DNA of 64,000 bases from an uncultured Alistipes sp. GTDB lineage: Bacteria > Bacteroidota > Bacteroidia > Bacteroidales > Rikenellaceae. Shown one piece after another: positions 1-6,891 of the stretch. Position 1 is the first letter of the stretch. Each line of letters begins with the position of its first letter. Below the pieces are notes generated by a model, which worked only from the letters and a program-made list of their open reading frames with translations, was not told the origin of the DNA and ran no database searches. The stretch lies in assembly GCA_937899895.1 (NCBI GenBank), contig CALBQR010000062.1:1-64000 (forward strand), read 5' to 3'. The position numbers and the translations under genes were made by a program.

Positions 1-184
1 CATCGAGCATCTCCGCCACCTTCTTGGCACTCGGATAGGTCTCAGTGTTGGCATCTGTGATAAGCTGTTCCAACTCCTGTCGCGTACGCCTAATAAGCTC
101 CTCGTTTGCCGCCAGCAAATCCGCTACCCGAATGCTCACAATCACATCCGGGTGGCTCTCTACAAGATCTAGTAATTTTGCCAT
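1..184 (-). CDS. Helix-turn-helix DNA-binding protein, N-terminal part (runs off left edge)
   Basis: Only the first 61 codons are in the window; the gene continues past position 1. The start is the ATG at 184-182. The protein begins MAKLLDLVESHPDVIVSIR, a charged amphipathic segment, and then reaches ETYPSAKKVAEMLD, which reads as the first helix of a MerR/excisionase-like helix-turn-helix of the kind found in small Bacteroidales DNA-binding proteins. A -7 box (TACCTTTG, minus strand, 263-270) and an 11-bp inverted repeat (218-228 and 251-261) lie upstream, so the gene may be regulated through its leader or an operator. The role is inferred as transcriptional regulation or mobile-element control. 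The missing C-terminus prevents a firm family call. Confidence 0.6.
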   Translation of the reverse strand, partial: MAKLLDLVESHPDVIVSIRVADLLAANEELIRRTRQELEQLITDANTETYPSAKKVAEMLD

Positions 185-217
185 AAGTTTACCTGATTTA
201 AGGTTATACAATAAAAA

Positions 218-261
218 TCCTGCAACGACTTGAAACAGTTAATTTCGTTATCGTTGCAGGA
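218..261. promoter_or_regulatory. Inverted repeat between promoter and start of the HTH gene
   Basis: TCCTGCAACGA (218-228) and its exact reverse complement (251-261) are separated by 22 bp. They lie between the -7 box at 263-270 and the ATG at 184 of the minus-strand HTH gene. This could be an operator or a leader stem-loop. Confidence 0.45.
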
Positions 262-262
262 G

Positions 263-270
263 CAAAGGTA
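263..270 (-). promoter_or_regulatory. -7 promoter box for the HTH gene
   Basis: The minus strand reads TACCTTTG, matching the Bacteroidota consensus TAnnTTTG. I see no clear TTTG box 19-21 bp further upstream, so this is a partial promoter call. Confidence 0.4.
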
Positions 271-313
271 GAAGCGGGGCGCTGTGGCGGGCGCTAGGGC
301 AATGTGCCACATA

Positions 314-348
314 TAAAAAAGTGCACTACCTATAAAAGGTAATGCACT
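314..348 (-). terminator. Intrinsic terminator after the 263-aa gene
   Basis: A 12-bp stem with one mismatch (320-331 with 337-348) is followed on the minus strand by a run of six or seven T. It lies just beyond the stop codon at 380. Confidence 0.75.
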
Positions 349-379
349 GATGGATAATGCGTAGAAGGTATGAGGTGAC

Positions 380-1171
380 TTACGCTTTGATGGCGTTTAA
401 CTCCCGTCGCCATTGTTTGGACGCTGATGCGCCACTGCATTTCTGCGGCTCTGTATTAATGCTGTGGGCGGTATCTCTATACCAAGATTCACTATCTATA
501 TGTTTACTCAGAACGTAAATAAGATACTTAATCATTGAAGCCTTTGCGTATTCTGAGTTGTAAATCTTTGAAAAGTTCCTCTCAACAACACATCTTTCAA
601 ACTCTTTAAATGAAATACCCTTAAAAGCATCATCGCAGACATAGTCATATACTTTGCGTAAGTAACACTGGTCAATTAAGCGGCTTAATACACTTTGGCT
701 AGGCTTGTTAATGGCGTAAATGTCCACACCAAAAGTAAGCTCAATGCGTTTACGCAAGATTGGCATATGTTTAATAAAACATTCAACATCAAACGTTCCA
801 GGCATATTAAAGTCGTGGTCATCAACGAATCTCCTATAATACCGATACTCACTCTCTGTGTCAAATTCGAGGTCAAGCTTTTCGGTTAATAGTTTAAGTA
901 AATAGGTGTTGTCATATGACGAGTCCATATAATAAGCACTTATCATATCGGCAACTATTAAAGGTGAAGCGACACGCCTTAGTTCTACAATCGTGTAAAA
1001 CTCGTCGTAGTTACACTCTTCTGGAAACGGAGTATAATCTAATAGTTCTCTATCCTTCGCAAGATTACGCTGCTCACATTCATCCTTGTAACATTTATCT
1101 ATGATGCGTATTGCTTTGGATACAATTGCAATAATGTTTAGTTGTGCTATAAACTCTAAATTCTGTTTCAT
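380..1171 (-). CDS. Hypothetical protein, 263 aa, accessory region
   Basis: I do not recognise this protein. It starts at ATG 1171 and has 263 residues rich in Tyr, Asp, Glu and Lys, with no signal peptide, membrane segment or nucleotide-binding motif visible. It looks soluble and mostly helical. Its low-GC codon use matches the accessory genes around it. The gene stands alone: a terminator follows it (314-348) and a -7 box (TATGTTTG at 1370-1377) with an adjoining palindrome (1383-1403) lies about 190 nt upstream, giving a long leader. Its place beside a helix-turn-helix gene and a RloA/RloB-like cluster suggests a mobile or defence-associated gene, which is inference from context only. Confidence 0.6.
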   Translation of the reverse strand: MKQNLEFIAQLNIIAIVSKAIRIIDKCYKDECEQRNLAKDRELLDYTPFPEECNYDEFYTIVELRRVASPLIVADMISAYYMDSSYDNTYLLKLLTEKLDLEFDTESEYRYYRRFVDDHDFNMPGTFDVECFIKHMPILRKRIELTFGVDIYAINKPSQSVLSRLIDQCYLRKVYDYVCDDAFKGISFKEFERCVVERNFSKIYNSEYAKASMIKYLIYVLSKHIDSESWYRDTAHSINTEPQKCSGASASKQWRRELNAIKA

Positions 1172-1369
1172 AGTTTTAGTTGTTGTTAGGGGTTGTTATC
1201 CCTATGCCAAACGCGCTGAACGCTGGCTACAGATTTGTTAGTTCCAATTTATGGGTTGATAACACTTGGGGATATATCCCGCGGCCGTGCTGTTTTGGCT
1301 ATCTTTTATTGTGGCTGCAATCAGTCCAAATCCTTCCACATTGCAACGGCGAAGTTATGAAGGATTTTG

Positions 1370-1403
1370 CAAACATACAAGATGTACCCCCGTTAGGGGT
1401 ACA
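1370..1403 (-). promoter_or_regulatory. Promoter with palindromic operator-like site upstream of the 263-aa gene
   Basis: The -7 box TATGTTTG (1370-1377, minus strand) is preceded by a palindrome with 8-bp perfect arms, TGTACCCC and GGGGTACA, spaced by 5 bp (1383-1403). The palindrome covers the region where the spacer and -33 element would lie, as expected for a repressor site. Confidence 0.4.
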
Positions 1404-1500
1404 ATGTTCGTGGCGAGAATGATGTAGGAGGGCGATATTTTTTTTTAGGTTTCCTTATTGGTTTCGATAAATCGATATCGCAATTAGCTGTAAAATGCGA

Positions 1501-1590
1501 AGTTATACTTTCGAGGCGGCATCATATGCCCTAAATTAGCCGAACATGCACTCAGCTCTTGGATAGCAATTCGCCTAGAAAATCTATTAT
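1501..1590 (-). repeat. Diverged direct repeat, copy A (decayed coding fragment)
   Basis: This 90-bp segment aligns over its length with 8219-8307 at roughly three quarters identity by eye. On the minus strand both copies can be read as IAI(Q/K)E..S....LGHM...RKYNF. The shared peptide suggests remnants of one gene. I cannot name the parent family. Confidence 0.55.
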
Positions 1591-1776
1591 AATTTGCCAA
1601 ATCGACTTAAAAAATCGAGTTTTGGCAGATTATAAGTAAAATTTCTGACTCAAAAATCATAACCTTTCATATAAATACAACCCCGCCTTTTGCGGACTTT
1701 GCAAAGGAAGTTGGTGCATTAAGGCTGTTTTTATTAAAAAATTTTTGCAAAATGATATTTTTAGCATTTTAATTGC

Positions 1777-1784
1777 TATATTTG
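1777..1784 (+). promoter_or_regulatory. -7 promoter box of the RloA/RloB-like cluster
   Basis: TATATTTG, an exact TAnnTTTG match, lies 28 bp before the ATG at 1813. The nearest upstream TTTG (1744-1747) is about 29 bp away, longer than usual, so the -33 element is weak. Confidence 0.55.
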
Positions 1785-1812
1785 CAAAAGAATTGTAAAT
1801 ACGAGGATTAAA

Positions 1813-3057
1813 ATGATATTAGAGATTCGTTTAAGTAACTTCTTCTCCATTATGGATGAAGTAGTGTTGGATATGCAGGCAGCAAACATCCAGACCAAAA
1901 AGGCAAAGGCTCTGGCGGGAAACACTTTTAAGCATAAGGGCGTTCGTCTGTTAAAGACGGTTGCCATTTACGGTGCAAATGCTTCGGGCAAGAGTAATAT
2001 CATCAAGGCGATTCGAGCTTGTGTAAGTATGATATACAACTCTCACAATCACAACGAGAATACGGTTTTTCCTTTCACGCCATTCAAATTTGGCGGTAGT
2101 GATAAGCCAAGCACTTTCTTCATTCGCTTTATTATGGACGGAGTAGAGTATGAATACTCGTTTTCGATGACTACATCTGAGATTGTCAAGGAGGAATTAC
2201 ACCACTCACCAAATGGTCGTAGGGCAACCGTATTTACTCGTGATGAGAGCAAGGGTCCAGAGAAGAAAAATATTTATGACTGCAAGTCAGGCATTCGTCG
2301 TCCGATGGATGTTGCTGCAAACACCTCTCGAAAGACTCTCTTCATCTCTCGCGCGAGTCAGATGGGTAGAGAACTTGCTCAAAAGGTGTTCCGATACTTC
2401 AACGAGCAATTTGTGTTGTACTTTGCAAACTACAACACAGATATGGTTGAAAGATTGCTTGAAGAGAATCGTGAGCAGTTGTTAAATGTGTTACGAATTG
2501 CGGATAGCGATATTATCAATATCAACAGCCGTTCGGAGCAGAGGTCATACACCACCGCAATATTTGACCCTCAGAACAATAACAACATCGTATCGATGGA
2601 TAATATTCAGAAGCCTCAATTGGTGATTACTACATACCATAGGAATAACCCAAGTGTATCGTTTGACTTTGACGAGGAGTCGGAAGGTACACGTCGTCTA
2701 TTCTTTATGATGCTGACAATTATCGACATCGTAAAAAATAACAAAATTTTGCTTGTTGATGAGATTGAGATGAGCCTGCACACCAAACTTGTCGAGTATA
2801 TTCTCACCCTGTTCAACAATAGCGAATGTGCCCAGTTGATATACACCACACACAACACCTATCTGCTTAACGACAATAAGATTCGCAAGGATCAGGTGTA
2901 CTTTACGAATAAGCGAGCAGATGGTTCTACCGACCTATACTCCTTGTATGACTACAAGGATTTTAGAGAGGGAATGGATATAGAGAAGGCTTATTTACAG
3001 GGTCGATTCGATGCTATTCCATACATTGATGACACTGTGAGTGCAATTGTAAAATAG
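1813..3057 (+). CDS. RloA-like AAA family ATPase (AAA_15/OLD type)
   Basis: This 414-residue protein is an ABC/SMC-like ATPase of the group that includes RloA, AbiLi and the ATPases of OLD-type defence systems. Walker A is GANASGKS (residues 54-61), an ABC-signature-like ESEGTRRL lies at 290-297, Walker B ILLVDEIE at 312-319, and the switch histidine is in YTTHN (about 344-348). The middle part is a variable insertion, as in this family. There is no transmembrane segment. It is followed after 6 bp by a RloB-like gene and then by an unknown third gene, so the three probably form one transcript from the -7 box at 1777-1784. The likely job is an ATP-driven sensor or regulator in abortive-infection-type phage defence. 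The ATPase call is firm; the defence role rests on family and context. Confidence 0.88.
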   Translation: MILEIRLSNFFSIMDEVVLDMQAANIQTKKAKALAGNTFKHKGVRLLKTVAIYGANASGKSNIIKAIRACVSMIYNSHNHNENTVFPFTPFKFGGSDKPSTFFIRFIMDGVEYEYSFSMTTSEIVKEELHHSPNGRRATVFTRDESKGPEKKNIYDCKSGIRRPMDVAANTSRKTLFISRASQMGRELAQKVFRYFNEQFVLYFANYNTDMVERLLEENREQLLNVLRIADSDIININSRSEQRSYTTAIFDPQNNNNIVSMDNIQKPQLVITTYHRNNPSVSFDFDEESEGTRRLFFMMLTIIDIVKNNKILLVDEIEMSLHTKLVEYILTLFNNSECAQLIYTTHNTYLLNDNKIRKDQVYFTNKRADGSTDLYSLYDYKDFREGMDIEKAYLQGRFDAIPYIDDTVSAIVK

Positions 3058-3063
3058 AGGATT

Positions 3064-3615
3064 ATGGCACGCTATAATAGAACATCGAAAGAAAAGAGGA
3101 TGCGTCCTAACTTCTTCGTATTTTGCGAAGGTGAGACCGAGGTGGCTTATGTGACGCATCTTCGCTCTAAATATCGTCTGCCGATTCAGATTATTCCAAA
3201 GAAGAGCGACTCGAATATCTCGTGTAGATACATTAACAACTGCAAAAAGGAGTATGTTACTACGGATAGAGATCGCACATTTTTGATGTACGACCTGGAT
3301 GTCGCCGGCATATTGGAACATCTAAAGTGTATCCCCGAGGCTACGCTACTTGTGTCGAGCCCTTGTATTGAGTTGTGGTTCTTATTACACTGCACCGATT
3401 GCTCTGCGGAGTTAAATCAGAGTAGTTGCGTTAAGAAGTATCAGGCCTTCTCGGAACACTATACGAAAGGCAAACTGAATGTTAAAGACTACTTAATTTT
3501 AGCAGAAGGTGAGGATAGGGCAATAGATCGTGCAAAGAGGCTTACATCCCCTTGTAATCCCTCAACCACGGTCTACAAGCTTATTGAAGCATTAAAAGAG
3601 TCCCATAACGAATAG
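3064..3615 (+). CDS. RloB-like (AbiLii-type) protein, TOPRIM-like putative nuclease
   Basis: This 183-residue partner protein has the RloB pattern: a basic N-terminus, then FFVFCEGETEVAYV with acidic residues E22, E24 and E26, an MYDLD motif with D77 and D79, and the family hallmark SSPCIELWFLLH (about 98-109). The acidic residues resemble a TOPRIM-like metal site, so a nucleic-acid-cutting effector is plausible. RloA/RloB pairs were first noted next to restriction-modification genes, and the related AbiLi/AbiLii pair causes abortive infection. It is 6 bp downstream of the ATPase gene and 11 bp upstream of the third gene. No restriction-modification gene is present in this window. The catalytic role is inferred. 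Confidence 0.85.
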   Translation: MARYNRTSKEKRMRPNFFVFCEGETEVAYVTHLRSKYRLPIQIIPKKSDSNISCRYINNCKKEYVTTDRDRTFLMYDLDVAGILEHLKCIPEATLLVSSPCIELWFLLHCTDCSAELNQSSCVKKYQAFSEHYTKGKLNVKDYLILAEGEDRAIDRAKRLTSPCNPSTTVYKLIEALKESHNE

Positions 3616-3626
3616 ATATAGTAACT

Positions 3627-4358
3627 ATGGAATTGCTTGGTATATTTATAACAATCAGACCCAAAGAGGAGGCGTTAGCTATAATCGATGGCTTTACTCA
3701 TAAATACGACAATAAGCACTCATTTAATGCTCGACAAGATGTTGCGCTCTTCAAGGCTTATTGCCACGATGCAGCCAAAGCAATTACTGAGTGTTTTGCA
3801 TCGGAGATGTGGGGCCCTCAAAGATGTATAAGGCGTCTGGAACACTTCAGGAGTAATGATGATGTGGGGATGCTTAAACCAATGTCATTGGAGGCTGTGG
3901 GAATGCTTTTAGGCTTACGTAATATTATTGCTGAGTCTATTCCAATCAAAGACTTGCCATCTTGCAGGCGCTTAACGGAATTATCGACTGGGGATGCAAT
4001 ATCTGCAATCAATGACCTCGGCAAGAATAGTATTGTTAAAGCTGTTGTATGCGCAGGTCTGCTCGGAAAGAACATTTCAGATAGTATCGAAATATCTGAT
4101 GTAGAGAAATACTATCTCCGCCAAATTGAAGAGTTAAAACAAGAACTCACAGAAGAGCATCGCGAGATGTGTAATATCGAGGTATTCTTAATGGCAAAAT
4201 ACCAAGCTGAACTTGGATATTGTCATCAAGCAAGAGTAAAAACTGGCATAGGTACAGTAAAGGAAATAGTTGGCATTATTAATAATGCCAGTGAGGCTAT
4301 CAGGAAATACGAGGAAATGGTGGCACCTAAGAACACACCATCACTTACCTATAAATAA
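3627..4358 (+). CDS. Unknown third gene of the RloA/RloB-like operon, 243 aa
   Basis: I do not recognise this family. The 243-residue protein starts 11 bp after the RloB-like gene on the same strand, so co-transcription is very likely. It begins MELLGIFITIRPKEEALAI, has no signal peptide or clear transmembrane helix, and contains a highly charged helical stretch at about 170-195 (EKYYLRQIEELKQELTEE) that could form a coiled coil. The middle is rich in small and hydrophobic residues. I see no nuclease, kinase or HTH motif. It could be a regulator, an immunity partner or an added effector of the ATPase-RloB pair, or simply cargo that moved with it. Confidence 0.65.
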   Translation: MELLGIFITIRPKEEALAIIDGFTHKYDNKHSFNARQDVALFKAYCHDAAKAITECFASEMWGPQRCIRRLEHFRSNDDVGMLKPMSLEAVGMLLGLRNIIAESIPIKDLPSCRRLTELSTGDAISAINDLGKNSIVKAVVCAGLLGKNISDSIEISDVEKYYLRQIEELKQELTEEHREMCNIEVFLMAKYQAELGYCHQARVKTGIGTVKEIVGIINNASEAIRKYEEMVAPKNTPSLTYK

Positions 4359-4379
4359 CTTTCTAGTATGCTACTCTAG

Positions 4380-4517
4380 GTCGATTCTATTCAGGAACAA
4401 TATCTAAAAGTCAGTGAGAATGATGCTCTCGGTGAACAGATTTGCATCCTAGCAGAGGATCTTAAAGGCACAATCGAGCCAAATAGATGGGCAAACCATA
4501 TTTTCAAACTATTATAG
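4380..4517 (+). pseudogene. Possible C-terminal gene remnant without a start codon
   Basis: A 45-codon open frame begins right after a stop codon and reads VDSIQEQYLKVSEND... to ...RWANHIFKLL and a stop at 4515-4517. Its amino-acid make-up looks like protein, and there is no ATG or ribosome-binding site. It may be the tail of a lost gene at the edge of an insertion. The parent is unknown. Confidence 0.3.
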
Positions 4518-4528
4518 TCTATGGGGAC

Positions 4529-4559
4529 AAAAAACGGGACACCCGTCAAGAATGTCCCG
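4529..4559 (-). terminator. Intrinsic terminator of the two-small-protein unit
   Basis: On the minus strand a 7-bp stem CGGGACA/TGTCCCG (4553-4559 with 4535-4541) is followed by six T (4534-4529). It lies 24 bp beyond the stop codon of the 77-aa gene and supports that gene as real. Confidence 0.8.
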
Positions 4560-4583
4560 CGAATCGCTAGTGCTGCTACCTTC

Positions 4584-4817
4584 TTAATCCCCTTTCTTGT
4601 GGTTGTGAGGCTTAAGAGAAGGAGTGTTACCTGGTGTAGACTTGTTGTCTCTCTGTCTTCTGTCAGGTTTGCCAGTTGACTTTGCAATTCTCTTTGGTCC
4701 TGGTTTTATACCCATAACTCTTATGTTTACTGACGACTCGGACAAGTTAGACTTGCATTTTTTAAAGCGAATTGCTATCTTTGCACCGATTAATGAATTA
4801 TTCACGCCCATAGCCAT
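4584..4817 (-). CDS. Small basic protein of unknown function, 77 aa
   Basis: The protein has 77 residues and is strongly basic, with a Lys/Arg/Pro-rich second half (GIKPGPKRIAKSTGKPDRRQ) and a HNHKKGD tail; it may bind nucleic acid. The start ATG at 4817 is preceded by GAAGAACG. It lies 131 nt downstream of a 51-aa small gene on the same strand. One promoter (5227-5258) and one terminator (4529-4559) bracket both, which is the main evidence that it is expressed. I know no named family for it. It sits between two RloA-like ATPase genes, so it may be part of the defence island. Confidence 0.55.
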   Translation of the reverse strand: MAMGVNNSLIGAKIAIRFKKCKSNLSESSVNIRVMGIKPGPKRIAKSTGKPDRRQRDNKSTPGNTPSLKPHNHKKGD

Positions 4818-4948
4818 CGTTCTTCAGGGCTAACAACTCGCCTTGTTGTTGTATGGCAAAGTATTGGCATACGAACAACCTTGTTAATCAAAGTGAGGAG
4901 AGAAGGCTCGATATAATTGAGCTAGCTTAGAGCCCCTCTCCCTCGTGG

Positions 4949-5104
4949 TTATGCATACTGGATTAGTGTCCAAGTAACTGCTTTACCACAATACGGCGGC
5001 ATAACATTGCCTTTTGCGATTGGTGCTGTAGTGGTTGGATAGCCGATCACCTTCCATACGCCACTAGCAGGACATCTCTCGCCAGTTTTTGCGGTCATAG
5101 TCAT
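4949..5104 (-). CDS. Very small conserved-looking protein, 51 aa
   Basis: The frame runs from ATG 5104 to the TAA at 4951-4949 and encodes 51 residues: MTMTAKTGERCPASGVWKV, then a Pro/Thr segment, KGNVMPPYCGKAVTW, ending LIQYA. An in-frame stop lies 9 bp before the ATG, so the start is firm. The pattern TGE.CP.SGVW...P..KG...PP....TW.L resembles short bacterial proteins with paired Cys residues (C11 and C39 here) and may be a tiny metal-binding or beta-rich fold. I cannot give a family name. It is the first gene of a transcript with a good promoter (5227-5258), a 5' hairpin (5186-5218) and a shared terminator. Confidence 0.7.
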   Translation of the reverse strand: MTMTAKTGERCPASGVWKVIGYPTTTAPIAKGNVMPPYCGKAVTWTLIQYA

Positions 5105-5185
5105 ATGATTTTATTGTGAATACTTGTAGGCACCTGACCCGCCTAACTGGGCCACTCATAATCCAATGATGAGTTTCTGGTTATC

Positions 5186-5218
5186 AACATCCCTCAAGGT
5201 TCCAGCTTGGGGGATGTT
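5186..5218 (-). promoter_or_regulatory. 5'-terminal hairpin in the leader of the small-protein transcript
   Basis: A 12-bp inverted repeat with one mismatch (5186-5197 with 5207-5218) sits at the predicted start of the minus-strand transcript, about 9 nt from the -7 box. It may stabilise the RNA or control translation of the 51-aa protein. No T run follows, so it is not a plain terminator. Confidence 0.45.
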
Positions 5219-5226
5219 TGATGTTG

Positions 5227-5258
5227 CAAAGATATGTATTTCTCTGTAAACCTCCAAA
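5227..5258 (-). promoter_or_regulatory. Promoter of the small-protein unit
   Basis: On the minus strand TTTG (5258-5255), 20 bp, then TATCTTTG (5234-5227) matches the Bacteroidota primary sigma consensus fully. The predicted leader to the ATG at 5104 is about 115 nt. Confidence 0.75.
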
Positions 5259-5325
5259 TAAAAATGTGTAAAATGTGATTTTTTCACATCTTCAACCCTT
5301 GTTATGCATAAAAAGTGGCAAAAAG

Positions 5326-5357
5326 TTTGCTTAATTGAGAAATAATCACTTACTTTG
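5326..5357 (+). promoter_or_regulatory. Promoter of the second RloA-like ATPase
   Basis: TTTG (5326-5329), 20 bp, then TTACTTTG (5350-5357) matches the consensus at all but one position. It places the transcript start near 5364, ruling out an in-frame start at 5335 and supporting the ATG at 5389. Confidence 0.65.
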
Positions 5358-5388
5358 CAAAGCTTTTAATCAATTACTTTTTAAGTGT

Positions 5389-6771
5389 ATGTTGCAGCAA
5401 TTTACAGTAGAAAATTTCCTCTCCTTTAGAGATAAGCAGAGTTTTTCACTCGTTCCAGGTAAGGGATCTTTAAAAAAGGAGCATAAGATTGAGCCTATCA
5501 AAGGCCAGTTTGCATTAAAGACTGCAGCTATGTTTGGTGCTAATGCAGGAGGAAAAAGTAACTTTGTTAAGGCGATTGAACTTGGAAAAAAGTTAGTATT
5601 GAGAGGTACGCGTGCTGAGGATTTGATAGACTTCTATCCTTTTAGACTTAGCGCAGAAAGCCAATTAAAAGATACGCTAATAGTGTACCATATTTTATGT
5701 AACAATAAAAAATATGAATACGGATTTAGGTATAATGCTGAATCGATTAAATCAGAATGGCTTAAGCAAATTACAAAAAAAACAACATATACGATTTTTG
5801 AAAGAGATGTTGAAGAATCAACCTTTGATCTCTCTTACCTATTGAAACTTAATCCAAAGGAAGAAGAATCTCAATTCTTATCTTTCTTCGCAAAAGCGAC
5901 ACCTCAACGACAGTTGTTTTTGCACGAAGTCTTAACCCGCAATATTAAAGATAATGTATCTAATATTGACGATCTAGAAGCTGTCATTAATTGGTTCTCA
6001 AACTCGTTAAAGATTATATTTCCGGATACACCTTATAAGCAAGGTGTATTATTAAAGGCTGCAGGTGATCACGATTTACAGCGCGGTTTTGCTGCGTTAT
6101 TGAGATACTTTGACACGGGAGTTGACAGTGTAAAATTGATAGATGTGCAATTTGATAAGTTAGGAATTCCTCAAGATCTACATCGAGCGATAAAAACAGA
6201 TTTAGCAAAGCTAAAAGATGATGAAGCTTTTGGAGCACTACGATATGATAATAATTTATTCTTAATCAACGTAATAAATGGCGATATTAAAGCAAAAAAG
6301 CTAATGACCGTCCATAAAAGAATTGACGATGAAAATATTGAACTATTTTCATTGGGTGATGAAAGCGACGGAACAAAAAGACTTTTTGATTATATACCAC
6401 TTATTCTAGACCTTGTGCAAGGAGATAAAGTATTTGTTGTAGATGAAATGGAGCGAAGTCTTCACCCGTCATTAATTCAGCAAATATTAACAATATTTTA
6501 CAAGTATTCAGAAAATACTGCCAGTCAATTAATTTTCACTACACACGAAAGCTCTTTGATGAATTTGAAGATTCTTCGCCGTGATGAGATTTGGTTGATA
6601 AGCAAAATACAAGATGGAGTTAGCACTTTTGGAAGGATGGATGATATGTATGATGTACGCTTTGACAAGATGTTACAACATAGTTATCTAAATGGAGAAT
6701 ATAATGCAACACCGAAGTTTGGCTCTGAAGAAGACATAGAAAAACTCTTTAATAAAATTAAGGGTGATTAA
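5389..6771 (+). CDS. RloA-like AAA family ATPase, unaccompanied
   Basis: This 460-residue ATPase has the same build as the one at 1813: N-terminal FTVENFLSFRDKQSF, Walker A GANAGGKS (about 51-58), a variable middle, an ESDGTKRLF signature-like motif, Walker B VFVVDEMERSLHP, and the switch histidine in FTTHESSL. I chose ATG 5389 because the open frame upstream overlaps the promoter boxes and because MLQQFTVENFLSF is the usual family N-terminus. No RloB or other toxin gene follows; a bidirectional hairpin (6809-6840) and then the convergent fic gene come next. It may work alone, borrow the RloB at 3064, or be what is left of a second system. Confidence 0.85.
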   Translation: MLQQFTVENFLSFRDKQSFSLVPGKGSLKKEHKIEPIKGQFALKTAAMFGANAGGKSNFVKAIELGKKLVLRGTRAEDLIDFYPFRLSAESQLKDTLIVYHILCNNKKYEYGFRYNAESIKSEWLKQITKKTTYTIFERDVEESTFDLSYLLKLNPKEEESQFLSFFAKATPQRQLFLHEVLTRNIKDNVSNIDDLEAVINWFSNSLKIIFPDTPYKQGVLLKAAGDHDLQRGFAALLRYFDTGVDSVKLIDVQFDKLGIPQDLHRAIKTDLAKLKDDEAFGALRYDNNLFLINVINGDIKAKKLMTVHKRIDDENIELFSLGDESDGTKRLFDYIPLILDLVQGDKVFVVDEMERSLHPSLIQQILTIFYKYSENTASQLIFTTHESSLMNLKILRRDEIWLISKIQDGVSTFGRMDDMYDVRFDKMLQHSYLNGEYNATPKFGSEEDIEKLFNKIKGD

Positions 6772-6808
6772 CTTTTATATTGACCGATATATGAATTGTT
6801 TTATAAAC

Positions 6809-6840
6809 AATGGCGATTACTTTGAAAAGTAGTCGCCATT
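6809..6840. terminator. Hairpin between convergent ATPase and fic genes
   Basis: A 14-bp stem with one G-T position and a TGAA loop lies between the stop codons at 6771 (plus) and 6892 (minus). The T runs are weak on both sides, so termination is likely but not certain. Confidence 0.5.
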
Positions 6841-6891
6841 GTTGTGTATTGGCTATTAATGTAATAGTATAATCACTCTATTAGCCTTGTT

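Larger units (their letters stand above)
1172..1812. other. 641-bp intergenic region with two promoters and a decayed repeat
   Basis: No intact gene is seen. From left to right it holds the leader of the minus-strand 263-aa gene with a GGGATATATCCC palindrome near 1270, the -7 box and palindrome described separately, the degraded repeat copy at 1501-1590, and the AT-rich promoter of the RloA-like gene ending at the -7 box 1777-1784. Confidence 0.6.

Noticed and set aside
1180..1422. 80-codon plus-strand frame
   Set aside because: It covers the leader and operator-like region of the opposite gene and its translation shows no protein-like pattern.
5335..5388. Longer N-terminus of the second RloA-like ATPase
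   Set aside because: The extension overlaps the -7 box and would precede the transcript start; family similarity begins at the ATG at 5389.
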